From Nevskiaceae bacterium (lineage in GTDB: Bacteria; Pseudomonadota; Gammaproteobacteria; Steroidobacterales; Steroidobacteraceae): a DNA stretch of 7,287 nt. The translations under genes were made by a program, and so were the position numbers. The number at the start of each line of letters is the position of its first letter. The first letter of the stretch is position 1. This document shows, piece by piece, positions 1 to 6,406 of this stretch. The notes under the pieces were generated by a model. The model ran no database searches, was not told the origin of the DNA, and worked only from the letters and a program-made list of their open reading frames with translations. The stretch spans positions 1 to 7,287 of the forward strand of contig JACKOV010000019.1 of NCBI GenBank assembly GCA_024234075.1, given 5' to 3'.

Positions 1-678
1 ATGACTTTGCACCACGCGATCGGTGTCGCGTACCGCGGCGTTCAGTCGTGTGGCGACCTGGCAGAGCAAGGCATCGCCGACGGTATGGCCGAGCGTGTCA
101 TTGATGCGTTTGAAGTCGTTGAGGTCGAGGAACAGCACCGCGGCGGCGCTGGCCGTGTCGGGTGCGCGGCGCAGGTCGGCTGCGACCCGGCTGCGGAAGT
201 TCTCGCGGTTGGCGAGTCCGGTCAGCGAATCGAAGTAGGCCAGGCGGCGCACCTCGTCCTGGGTGGCACGCTTGGCGGCGAGGGCGCGAGCCAGTTGGCG
301 GATTTCCCGCGGATGGAACGGCTTCTGCAGAAAGAATGCCCGTTCGAGTGTGGTGTCGTCGGCGGCCAGTGTGTCGGGGTCGAGATCGTCGACGTCTGCG
401 CACAGCACGACATCGGCATCCGGATCGAGCTGCACCAGCTCGCGGGCTGCCCCTAGGGTCGCGGTGCCGGAGGCGGACGACAGATCCAGAAAAATGGTGT
501 CGAAAGGGCGACCGCGCTGTGTCGCGCGCCGCATCGCCGCCGCGGCCTCGCGCCGGTCGCGGGCGAACTCCGTGTCGATGCTGCGCTGAGTGGGCGCGAA
601 CGCCGCCCGCCAGCCTTGCCGCGAATCGCTCGCCTCGTCGACCACGAGTACGCGGATCAGGGGTAGCGGAGCGCTCAC
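1..678 (-). CDS. Response regulator with REC and GGDEF domains (N-terminal 226 residues; cut by window edge)
   Basis: This is a phosphorelay-type regulator predicted to act on cyclic di-GMP in the cytoplasm. The REC domain covers about residues 8-130. It has the acidic pair D14/E15, the likely phosphoacceptor D65 in the stretch FDTIFLDLSS, and the K119-P120 pair. The usual Thr/Ser of strand 4 seems to be Cys (C93). A GGDEF domain starts near residue 147 (LAYFDSLTGLANREN). It keeps D185, N193 and D202, with the same spacing as the metal and guanine contacts I recall from PleD. The GTG at 678 is the first start after an in-frame TGA at 715-717; a GAGG lies 12 nt upstream, a rather long spacing. 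The GGDEF signature itself falls at position 1 and beyond. Indel-free alignment puts Q224 and H226 where Arg and the first Gly are usual, so the active site may be degenerate. Any further domain is outside the window. Confidence 0.88.
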   Translation of the reverse strand, partial: MSAPLPLIRVLVVDEASDSRQGWRAAFAPTQRSIDTEFARDRREAAAAMRRATQRGRPFDTIFLDLSSASGTATLGAARELVQLDPDADVVLCADVDDLDPDTLAADDTTLERAFFLQKPFHPREIRQLARALAAKRATQDEVRRLAYFDSLTGLANRENFRSRVAADLRRAPDTASAAAVLFLDLNDFKRINDTLGHTVGDALLCQVATRLNAAVRDTDRVVQSH

Positions 679-698
679 GGGTGCGTGGATCCTCGACA

Positions 699-721
699 GG
701 CCTGATCACGGTGATCACGCC
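699..721. promoter_or_regulatory. Inverted repeat, candidate operator of the REC-GGDEF gene
   Basis: Two 11-bp arms, GGCCTGATCAC at 699-709 and GTGATCACGCC at 711-721, are inverted about a single central base with one mismatch. Each arm also contains the palindrome TGATCA, so TGATCACG recurs at a 9-bp period (703-710 and 712-719). The site ends 21 bp upstream of the GTG start of the minus-strand regulator, where a repressor or activator could act. I do not recognise the regulator family. It could also be a chance palindrome cluster. Confidence 0.4.
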
Positions 722-958
722 GGCGGTGCCGGCGTGCGGTGACCATCGCAGAAGACTAGTGCACCCTGCGCGAGACGGGCGCGTCCTGGGTCACAGACGC
801 GATGCCTGCCCCACCAGCTGGATCAACCGCGTGAACGGCGTCACATGCTGCTGGAGTCTGGATGCCGGATCGGCCTCGCGACAGGCCACGGCGGCGATCG
901 TATCCGCAGAGTCCACAGCTTGCCGGCGAGAGGGCGCCCCACTTAAGCTCCGAGCGTC
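722..958. other. Intergenic region between divergent genes, no gene recognised
   Basis: This stretch separates the minus-strand REC-GGDEF gene from the plus-strand copper cluster and should hold the promoters of both. I see no convincing sigma-70 hexamer pair, tRNA, repeat or coding frame with recognisable protein features. The nearest promoter-like pair for the copper cluster is TTGCCG at 920-925 followed after 17 bp by TTAAGC, which is too weak to call. No known copper-regulator box was recognised. Confidence 0.4.
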
Positions 959-1354
959 ATGAGTCCGTTGCGGAATCTCGTTCGCAATCCGCTGCTGCGC
1001 GCACTGTTGTGCGTCGCACTCGGTCTGCGCGCCATGATGCCGGCCGGTGTCATGGTGGCGGGCGACATCGGCCATGGATTCGAAGTCCAGTTGTGCACGG
1101 TCCATGGCCTGCAGACCCTGTCGCTGCCCGGGTCTGGCGAGCCCGCCGAGCCGTCTGATGGTTCCGCGCAGGTCGACCCGGTCTGCCCGTTCGCGCTGGC
1201 CGCGGGCGCGGCGCTGGCTCCCGCGGCGGCTCCGCTGCGTCGGGCAGCCGCATCCGTGATGCAGATCGTCGAGCGCGGTACTGCCCGGAATTTCGTGGCC
1301 GCGATCCGGCGCGCTCAGTCACCTCGTGCGCCTCCCGTCCAGCTCCCCGCCTGA
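959..1354 (+). CDS. DUF2946 family small protein, first gene of the copper cluster
   Basis: This 131-residue protein of unknown biochemical role has the layout of the DUF2946 family. It has an N-terminal hydrophobic segment (about residues 11-34) with the family-like LRAMMPAGVM, then FEVQLCT with C46, then a VCPFA motif with C76. An Ala/Pro-rich linker follows, and the C-terminus ends RAPPVQLPA (123-131). DUF2946 proteins are commonly found beside copper receptors and PCuAC chaperones, which fits the two downstream genes. It is probably secreted or membrane-anchored by the N-terminal segment. The ATG at 959 is the only start available: an in-frame TAA lies at 944-946, only four codons upstream. 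No clear Shine-Dalgarno precedes it, so translation may be weak or leaderless. A role in copper handling is inferred from context only. Confidence 0.78.
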   Translation: MSPLRNLVRNPLLRALLCVALGLRAMMPAGVMVAGDIGHGFEVQLCTVHGLQTLSLPGSGEPAEPSDGSAQVDPVCPFALAAGAALAPAAAPLRRAAASVMQIVERGTARNFVAAIRRAQSPRAPPVQLPA

Positions 1355-1394
1355 CCCACGGCGCCGCGAGGCGTCCCACCATCGTTTGATATAG

Positions 1395-1414
1395 CGCCGC
1401 GTCGCAGCGCGGCG
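1395..1414 (+). repeat. GC-rich hairpin between the DUF2946 gene and the copper receptor
   Basis: CGCCGCG (1395-1401) and CGCGGCG (1408-1414) form a 7-bp perfect stem with a 6-nt loop. It lies in the 113-bp gap, 53 bp before the receptor start. No T-run follows, so it is not a standard intrinsic terminator. It could modulate readthrough or mRNA stability, or be a by-product of high GC content. Confidence 0.25.
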
Positions 1415-1467
1415 GGCAGGTGTTCCACCGTTGCCCGCTGGCGGCGCGTGGCCCTGGGGAGTTTGTC

Positions 1468-3531
1468 ATGTCGAAGTCCTTCTTTCCGGCGCACCTGCTG
1501 TCGCTCGCGTCGCTGAGCGTCGTGGCTGGCGCGGCCTGGGCCGCACCGCCGCCCGACGAGCACGAATTGCGCGAGATCGTCGTCACAGCGTCGCGCATGC
1601 TTGCGCCGCTGGTGATCACGGTCGATGCGAAGGCGCCACGCCAGCCCGTACCGGCGCACGACGGTGCCGATTACCTCAAGACCGTTCCCGGCTTCGCCGT
1701 GATCCGCAAGGGCGGCACGGATGGCGATCCGGTGTTCCGCGGCATGGCCGCCTCGCGCGTCAACGTGCAGATCGACGGCGAGCAGCTGCTCGGCGGCTGC
1801 GGCATGCGCATGGATCCGCCGACCGCCTACGTCTTCCCGGAGGTCTACGACCGCATCGTCGTCGTCAAGGGGCCGCAGACGGTGCTGCGCGGTGCAGGCA
1901 ACTCCGCGGCTGCGGTGTCGTTCGAGCGTGCTGCGCCTCGCTACGAGTCCGCGGCCTTCGCCGCCCACGGCAGCGTGCTGGCCGGCAGCTTCGGCCGCAA
2001 GGACCTCGTCGCCGATCTGGAGCTCGGCTCGCCGCGCGGCTACGCCCGGCTCTCCGGCACGCACGCGCAGGCGCAGGACTATGCGGACGGTGGTGGCCGC
2101 GATATCCACGCCGACTACTTGCGCTGGAGTACGAATGGGCTGCTCGGCTGGACACCCGACGAGCGGACGCGCATCGAGTTCAGCGGCGCGCTCAGCGACG
2201 GCGAAGCCGCTTACGCCGATCGCGCGATGGACGGCGCGAAGTTCGCGCGCGACAACCTCGGGCTGAGATTCGAGCGGCGCGAGCTGTCGGCGCGCGTGCG
2301 GCGTCTCGAGGCGCGCGCGTTCTACAACTACGTCGATCACGTCATGGACAACTACAACCTGCGCGACTTCGTGCCCACGACCCTGATGCCGGGTCGCGCG
2401 GCTTCGAACCCCGATCGCCGGACCACGGGCGCCAAGGTTGAAGTCGAGCTGGCATTGACGGCGACGCTTGCCGGCACTTTCGGTCTCGAGCGGCAGGAGA
2501 ACGTCCATACCCTGCGTTCGACCATGAACGAGACGACGATGCCGTACGAGGCGATGGCACGGATCGAGGATGGCCGCTTCCGCAGTGACAGCCTGTACGG
2601 CGAGCTCGCTTGGCGCGCCGACGATCGCCAGGCCGTGATCGGCGGCCTGCGGTTCGACGACTGGACGGCGCACGACCGGCGCGCGACCTTGCGCATCGGC
2701 ATGACCAATGCCGCAAACCCCACGGCCGCGGCGCGGCGCGGCGCGCGGCTGAGTGGCGGCTTCCTGCGCTACGAGCGCACGCTGGCCGCGCCGCCGGCGA
2801 CGGTCTACCTCGGCGTCGGCCGCGTCGAGCGCTTCCCCGACTATTGGGAACTGCTGGCCGATGGCCGCGAGGCGATCGACGGCCTCAGTGCCTTCGGCAC
2901 GCGCCCCGAGCAGACCACGCAGCTCGACTCCGGGCTGTTGTGGCAGACGAGCCGGCTGTCGGTTTCGCTGTCGGCGTTCGCCAGCGACGTCGACGACTAC
3001 ATCCTGCTGCAGAACGGCTATCGCAAGGGCATGCGCAGCACCACCGTGGTCCGCAATGTCGATGCGCGTACCTGGGGCGCCGAAGCCGATGCCAGCGTGC
3101 GACTCGGTGATGCCTGGAAGGTCGGCGGTTCGCTTGCCTGGATACGCGGCGAGAATCGCAGCGACGCCACGCCGCTCGCGCAGATGCCGCCACTCGAGGC
3201 GCGGCTGATCCTCGGCTACGAGCGTACGGCCTGGAGCCTGGGTGCGCTGCTGCGTGTGGTCGCTGCGCAGGATCGCTATGTCGTTGGTCAGGGCAGCATC
3301 GTCGGCCAGGACATCGGGCCGACCGGGGGCTTCGCTATCCTGTCAGTGAATGCGGGCTGGCGGCCGCGCGACGGTCTGCTGGTCGCCGCCGGCATCGACA
3401 ACTTGTTCGACCGCGAGTATGCCGAGCATCTGAGCCGCGCCGGAGCGATGATCTCGGGCTTCGCGCAGACCACTCGCGTCGCCGAGCCGGGGCGTACGCT
3501 ATGGTTCAAGGTCAGCGCCGATATTGAGTGA
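1468..3531 (+). CDS. oprC: TonB-dependent outer-membrane copper receptor, OprC/NosA family
   Basis: This 687-residue outer-membrane beta-barrel is predicted to import copper using TonB energy. A signal peptide (about residues 1-25, ending GAAWA) precedes a TonB box in REIVVTASR (35-43). A plug domain (about 55-155) and a barrel follow. The family hallmark CGMRMDPPTAY begins at C111. The copper ligands I recall for Pseudomonas OprC (C143, M147, M286, and H323-x-M325) correspond here to C111, M115, M254, H291 and M293. All five are at a constant offset of 32, so the CxxxM and HxM sites are intact with no indel between them. C111 is the only cysteine in the protein. The start is the ATG at 1468, with GGGGAG six bases upstream; an earlier ATG at 1420 lacks support and precedes the signal peptide. 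The gene is followed after 34 bp by the PCuAC gene, suggesting co-transcription. The C-terminus (WFKVSADIE) lacks the usual final aromatic residue. Confidence 0.95.
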   Translation: MSKSFFPAHLLSLASLSVVAGAAWAAPPPDEHELREIVVTASRMLAPLVITVDAKAPRQPVPAHDGADYLKTVPGFAVIRKGGTDGDPVFRGMAASRVNVQIDGEQLLGGCGMRMDPPTAYVFPEVYDRIVVVKGPQTVLRGAGNSAAAVSFERAAPRYESAAFAAHGSVLAGSFGRKDLVADLELGSPRGYARLSGTHAQAQDYADGGGRDIHADYLRWSTNGLLGWTPDERTRIEFSGALSDGEAAYADRAMDGAKFARDNLGLRFERRELSARVRRLEARAFYNYVDHVMDNYNLRDFVPTTLMPGRAASNPDRRTTGAKVEVELALTATLAGTFGLERQENVHTLRSTMNETTMPYEAMARIEDGRFRSDSLYGELAWRADDRQAVIGGLRFDDWTAHDRRATLRIGMTNAANPTAAARRGARLSGGFLRYERTLAAPPATVYLGVGRVERFPDYWELLADGREAIDGLSAFGTRPEQTTQLDSGLLWQTSRLSVSLSAFASDVDDYILLQNGYRKGMRSTTVVRNVDARTWGAEADASVRLGDAWKVGGSLAWIRGENRSDATPLAQMPPLEARLILGYERTAWSLGALLRVVAAQDRYVVGQGSIVGQDIGPTGGFAILSVNAGWRPRDGLLVAAGIDNLFDREYAEHLSRAGAMISGFAQTTRVAEPGRTLWFKVSADIE

Positions 3532-3552
3532 AGTCCGACATCGAATGAAAGT

Positions 3553-3556
3553 GGAG
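3553..3556 (+). promoter_or_regulatory. Ribosome binding site that decides the PCuAC start
   Basis: GGAG lies nine bases before the ATG at 3566. The alternatives are a TTG at 3524 that overlaps the receptor stop codon and an ATG at 3545; neither has a comparable site. The 3566 start also places the signal sequence nearest the N-terminus. Confidence 0.6.
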
Positions 3557-3565
3557 AGTCGCCCG

Positions 3566-4096
3566 ATGTACAACCTGCTCGAGCTGATCGCCATCCCGCT
3601 GCGCCACCTCCGTTGGCTGCTCGCCATGTCCTTGGCCCTGCTCGGCTGCGCGTCGTCGCTGTGGCCGAACCTGACGGATGCGCACGAGTACCGCGCCGCC
3701 GGACTGAAGATCGAGCATCCGTGGTCGCGCGCGACCGCGCCCGGTGTCTCGGTCGGTGTCGGTTACCTGGTGCTCGTCAACGAAGGTGCAAAGGCCGATG
3801 TGCTGATCGGCGCAAGCAGCCCGCTCGCCGCGCAGGTTGAGATCCACGTGACACGCGTAGAGGGCGGCATGATGCGGATGCGTCGTGTCGAGCGCGTGTC
3901 TCTGCCGCCCGGTGCCACCGTACGCTTCGCTCCGGGCGGCACCCACCTGATGTTGACCGGACTGAAGCGGCCGCTGGCCGTGGGCGAGACGGTGCCGCTG
4001 CTGCTGCGCTTCGCCGACGCCGGTGAGCAACGCGTCGAGCTCAAGGTGGAGTCGCCGACCTTCGAGCCCGGCAGCGGCGGTCACGCTCATCATTGA
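3566..4096 (+). CDS. PCuAC family periplasmic copper(I) chaperone
   Basis: This 176-residue protein is predicted to bind Cu(I) in the periplasm and pass it to cuproenzymes; family members serve the CuA site of cytochrome oxidase. The signature H-x10-M-x21-H-x-M is complete: H94, M105, H127 and M129. M102 and M103 are extra methionines, and GGHAHH (171-176) gives a histidine-rich tail. The mature domain starts near HEYRAAGLKIEHPWSRATAP (40-59), the typical family opening. The N-terminal hydrophobic segment (about 15-33) contains LLGC (C28), which resembles a lipobox with a less usual Leu at -2. The protein may therefore be a lipoprotein, or it may be cleaved after D38-A39. It lies directly behind the copper receptor, consistent with an uptake-and-delivery operon. 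The start was chosen from the GGAG at 3553-3556. Confidence 0.93.
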   Translation: MYNLLELIAIPLRHLRWLLAMSLALLGCASSLWPNLTDAHEYRAAGLKIEHPWSRATAPGVSVGVGYLVLVNEGAKADVLIGASSPLAAQVEIHVTRVEGGMMRMRRVERVSLPPGATVRFAPGGTHLMLTGLKRPLAVGETVPLLLRFADAGEQRVELKVESPTFEPGSGGHAHH

Positions 4097-4209
4097 AGCT
4101 CCGGAGTCGGTGGTGCGCACTGCGCTCCAGGTCGAGTTCGTGGTCACAAACACCATCTGATGCGCCCGTTGCGCCGTCGCGACTGGCGCTAGACCGGCCA
4201 CTGGACGGG

Positions 4210-4235
4210 CAGCCGCCGCTGCTGCACGGTGGCTG
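4210..4235 (+). terminator. Possible hairpin terminator after the copper cluster
   Basis: CAGCCGCC (4210-4217) pairs with GGTGGCTG (4228-4235) over 8 bp including one G-T wobble, with a 10-nt loop. It lies 114 bp after the PCuAC stop and just ahead of the AT-rich promoter region of the next gene. No U-tract follows, so an intrinsic terminator is not proven. Confidence 0.25.
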
Positions 4236-4250
4236 GCGTCCGCAACCGAT

Positions 4251-4278
4251 ATCGTTATATATAAACGTATATAATGAA
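4251..4278 (+). promoter_or_regulatory. ModE-box-like operator upstream of the TonB receptor
   Basis: The left arm ATCGTTATATA (4251-4261) and right arm TATATAATGAA (4268-4278) flank a 6-bp spacer. Against the E. coli ModE consensus as I recall it (arms ATCGCTATATA and TATATAACGAT, spacer 6-7), 19 of 22 arm positions match. ModE is the molybdate-responsive regulator that represses molybdate uptake genes when molybdate is plentiful. The site is an AT-rich island in GC-rich DNA and overlaps a consensus -10 hexamer, as expected for repression. A second site of the same layout precedes modA at 7240-7267. ModE itself is not encoded in this window. Confidence 0.72.
4270..4275 (+). promoter_or_regulatory. 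Sigma-70 -10 box of the TonB receptor gene
   Basis: A perfect TATAAT stands 61 bp before the ATG at 4337 and inside the right arm of the ModE-like operator. No good -35 hexamer is present 16-18 bp upstream (CGATAT at the 17-bp position), so the promoter may need an activator or be weak. Transcription would start near 4282, giving a leader of about 55 nt. Confidence 0.5.
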
Positions 4279-4336
4279 GGATCGCAGTCATCTGCATCCA
4301 GGGATGGCTCGCGGCAATCCACCGAGGTGAGCATCG

Positions 4337-6403
4337 ATGCGCAGGTCTGCAGGCGTCCGTATGGTGTCGTATTTCGCGGGTTTGATTGGTAGTGGTGTCG
4401 CCAGCGCGGCCGGATCTGCCGCAGGCGTGTCCGACGACGTGTTCACGCTGGGTCAGATCACGGTCACGGCATCGCGGATCCACGAGAGCTTCGGCGACTC
4501 GAGCATCGACAAGGACGAAATCTGGCGCTTCGACACCAACTCGCTGGACCAGGCGATCAAGCTGGTGCCGGGTGTCACGGCGACCCAGGAGACCAATGGC
4601 CGCCGCAACGAGCGCGACATCTTCGTACGCGGTTTCGGCCGGTTGCAGGTGCCGCTGACCATCGACGGTGTCAGGATCTACCTGCCGGCCGACAACCGCC
4701 TCGACATGGGTCGTTTCCTGACGCCGGACCTGGCCGAGATCCAGATCCAGAAAGGCTACGTGCCGGTGACCAACGGCCCCGGCGGCCTGGGCGGCGCGAT
4801 CAATCTGGTGACGCGCAAGCCGACCCGGCCGTTCGAGTCGGAAGTCCAGCTCGGCACCTTGCTGGGCCGCGACGCGGGTTACGACGGCTGGAACGGCTAT
4901 GCGCGGATCGGGACGCGAACCGAGCGCTTCTATGCCCAGCTCAGCGGGGCCTATCTCGATCGCGACTCCTGGCCGCTGTCGAGCGACTTCCGTCCGACTG
5001 CGATGGAGGACGGCGGCGACCGCAACGGCTCGGCCAATCGGGATTCGCGCATCAACGCCAAATTCGGCTATGTGCCGAACGAGACCGACGAGTATTCGCT
5101 GAGCTACACCAAGCAGGAAGGCAGCAAGGAAGCGCCGCTGCACGTCAACAACAGTCCACCCGTACCGCCGAACAGCTACTGGACCTGGCCCTGGTGGGAC
5201 ATCGAGAACCTGTACTGGCTGTCGAACACCCAGGTCGGCGAGCAGGGCTACCTGAAGACGCGTTTTTTCTACAACAAGTTCGAGAACGGGCTGTATGCCT
5301 GGGACGATGCGACCTACACGACCCAGTCGGCGAACGGGCGCTTCCAGAGCATCTACGACGACGACGGCTACGGTGGCAGCATCGAAGTCGGCCTGCCTTT
5401 GCTGCCGAACAGCAGCACGCGCGTGTCGGCGCATTTCCGGCGCGACCAGCACGTCGAGTTCAATATCAACCGCCCGACCAGCGCCGCGTTCCGCAACGTC
5501 GAGCCGCGGCAGAAGACCCGCGAGGAAACCTGGTCGATCGCCGTCGAAAACAGCTATGCGGTCAACGATGCGCTGGAGATCCGTGCCGGCATCAGCTACG
5601 ACAGCAACGAGATCCTCGTTGCCGAGGAGTTCAATGCGACGCGGGGCATGTACCTGAATCCGGTGGGCGGCAGCCATTCGCTGAACGGCCAGGCGGCCGT
5701 CAGCTGGCGCTATGCCGACGACGCCAGCCTCAGTGCCAGCGTGTCGTCGCGTGCCCGCTTTCCGACCTTGTTCGAGCGTTACAGCACGCGCTTCGGCTCG
5801 GCGGTGCCCAATCCCGATCTCGAATCGGAGCGCGCCACCAGCTTCGACCTGACCTGGGAGCGGCGCTTCGATGAGCGCGGCCGCTTTTCGGTCGCGGCGT
5901 TCTACGCCGATGTCAGCAACATGATCCAGACCGTGGTGGTCGCACCGCCGCCGAACCAGTTGACGCAGGCGCAGAACGTCGGCGACGGCGAGAACTACGG
6001 CCTGGAGCTGTCCGGCGAGCTGCGTGTCGGCGAGCAGCTGCTGGTCGGCGGCAACTACACCTGGATGCAGAGGCGGATCCGCGATCCGCTGCAGCCGGCG
6101 CTGCGTCCGCTGGGCACGCCGACCCACCAGGGTCTGCTGTTCGCGACCTGGGAGACGCCTTTCGGTTTGTCGCTGACGCCGAGCGTGGAATTCGCCGACA
6201 GCCGCTGGAGCGACGTGACCGGCGGCGGCTACCGCGAAGTCGGGGCGTATACGCTGGTCAATCTGCAGGCCCAGTACCGGTTCAACGCGCAGTTCGCCGC
6301 GGCGATCGGCGGGCGCAATCTGCTGGATCGCAACTACGTGCTGGCCGACGGGCTGCCGGAGCCGGGACGCACGCTGTACGCCAAGCTGCAGTTCGCGTTC
6401 TGA
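4337..6403 (+). CDS. TonB-dependent outer-membrane receptor, candidate molybdate-regulated receptor
   Basis: This 688-residue TonB-dependent receptor imports a substrate that the sequence alone does not reveal. A signal peptide (about residues 1-24, ending VASA) precedes a TonB box in LGQITVTASR (38-47). The plug covers about 55-160, with DIFVRGFG (94-101), TIDGVRIYLPADNR (108-121) and GPGGLGGAINLVTRKP (147-162). The barrel follows and ends in the canonical terminal Phe (KLQFAF). An unusual loop at about 270-294 is rich in Pro, Trp and Tyr (PPVPPNSYWTWPWWD). There is no cysteine, and the CxxxM/HxM copper site of the neighbouring receptor is absent, so copper is an unlikely ligand. The start is the ATG at 4337, with GAGGTGA six bases upstream. 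A ModE-like operator overlaps its promoter and it converges with modA, suggesting uptake of molybdate or a molybdate chelate. A siderophore or another anion complex remains possible. Confidence 0.93.
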   Translation: MRRSAGVRMVSYFAGLIGSGVASAAGSAAGVSDDVFTLGQITVTASRIHESFGDSSIDKDEIWRFDTNSLDQAIKLVPGVTATQETNGRRNERDIFVRGFGRLQVPLTIDGVRIYLPADNRLDMGRFLTPDLAEIQIQKGYVPVTNGPGGLGGAINLVTRKPTRPFESEVQLGTLLGRDAGYDGWNGYARIGTRTERFYAQLSGAYLDRDSWPLSSDFRPTAMEDGGDRNGSANRDSRINAKFGYVPNETDEYSLSYTKQEGSKEAPLHVNNSPPVPPNSYWTWPWWDIENLYWLSNTQVGEQGYLKTRFFYNKFENGLYAWDDATYTTQSANGRFQSIYDDDGYGGSIEVGLPLLPNSSTRVSAHFRRDQHVEFNINRPTSAAFRNVEPRQKTREETWSIAVENSYAVNDALEIRAGISYDSNEILVAEEFNATRGMYLNPVGGSHSLNGQAAVSWRYADDASLSASVSSRARFPTLFERYSTRFGSAVPNPDLESERATSFDLTWERRFDERGRFSVAAFYADVSNMIQTVVVAPPPNQLTQAQNVGDGENYGLELSGELRVGEQLLVGGNYTWMQRRIRDPLQPALRPLGTPTHQGLLFATWETPFGLSLTPSVEFADSRWSDVTGGGYREVGAYTLVNLQAQYRFNAQFAAAIGGRNLLDRNYVLADGLPEPGRTLYAKLQFAF

Positions 6404-6406
6404 TCA
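6401..6406. other. Abutting convergent stop codons (TGATCA)
   Basis: The receptor ends with TGA at 6401-6403 and modA ends on the other strand with TGA at 6406-6404. The two genes therefore meet with zero intergenic bases, and any terminator must lie inside the opposing coding sequence. Confidence 0.9.

Noticed and set aside
791..1105. Minus-strand open frame across the gap upstream of the DUF2946 gene
   Set aside because: It has no recognisable motifs or ribosome binding site, and it overlaps the start of a better-supported gene on the other strand.
1381..1397. TCGTTTGAT and ATATAGCG in the gap before the copper receptor as a possible third ModE box
   Set aside because: The arms are directly adjacent without the 8-bp spacing of the two good sites, and the left arm is imperfect. 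It is more likely a stray AT-rich stretch or part of a promoter.
3524..3565. Upstream TTG (3524) and ATG (3545) starts for the PCuAC gene, which would overlap or nearly touch the receptor stop codon
   Set aside because: Both lie upstream of the clear GGAG for the ATG at 3566 and would lengthen an already long signal region.
4251..4278. Fur box as an alternative reading of the AT-rich operator
   Set aside because: The arms do not resemble the GATAAT repeats of a Fur box, while the TCGTTATAT/ATATAATGA inverted arms fit the ModE pattern and recur before modA.
3512..6127. Very long open frame (871 codons) on the minus strand, and a similar 452-codon minus-strand frame at 1315-2673
   Set aside because: Both run antisense to well-supported receptor genes, have low-complexity Arg/Ala/Val/His-rich translations with no domain features, and are expected from GC-biased third positions.
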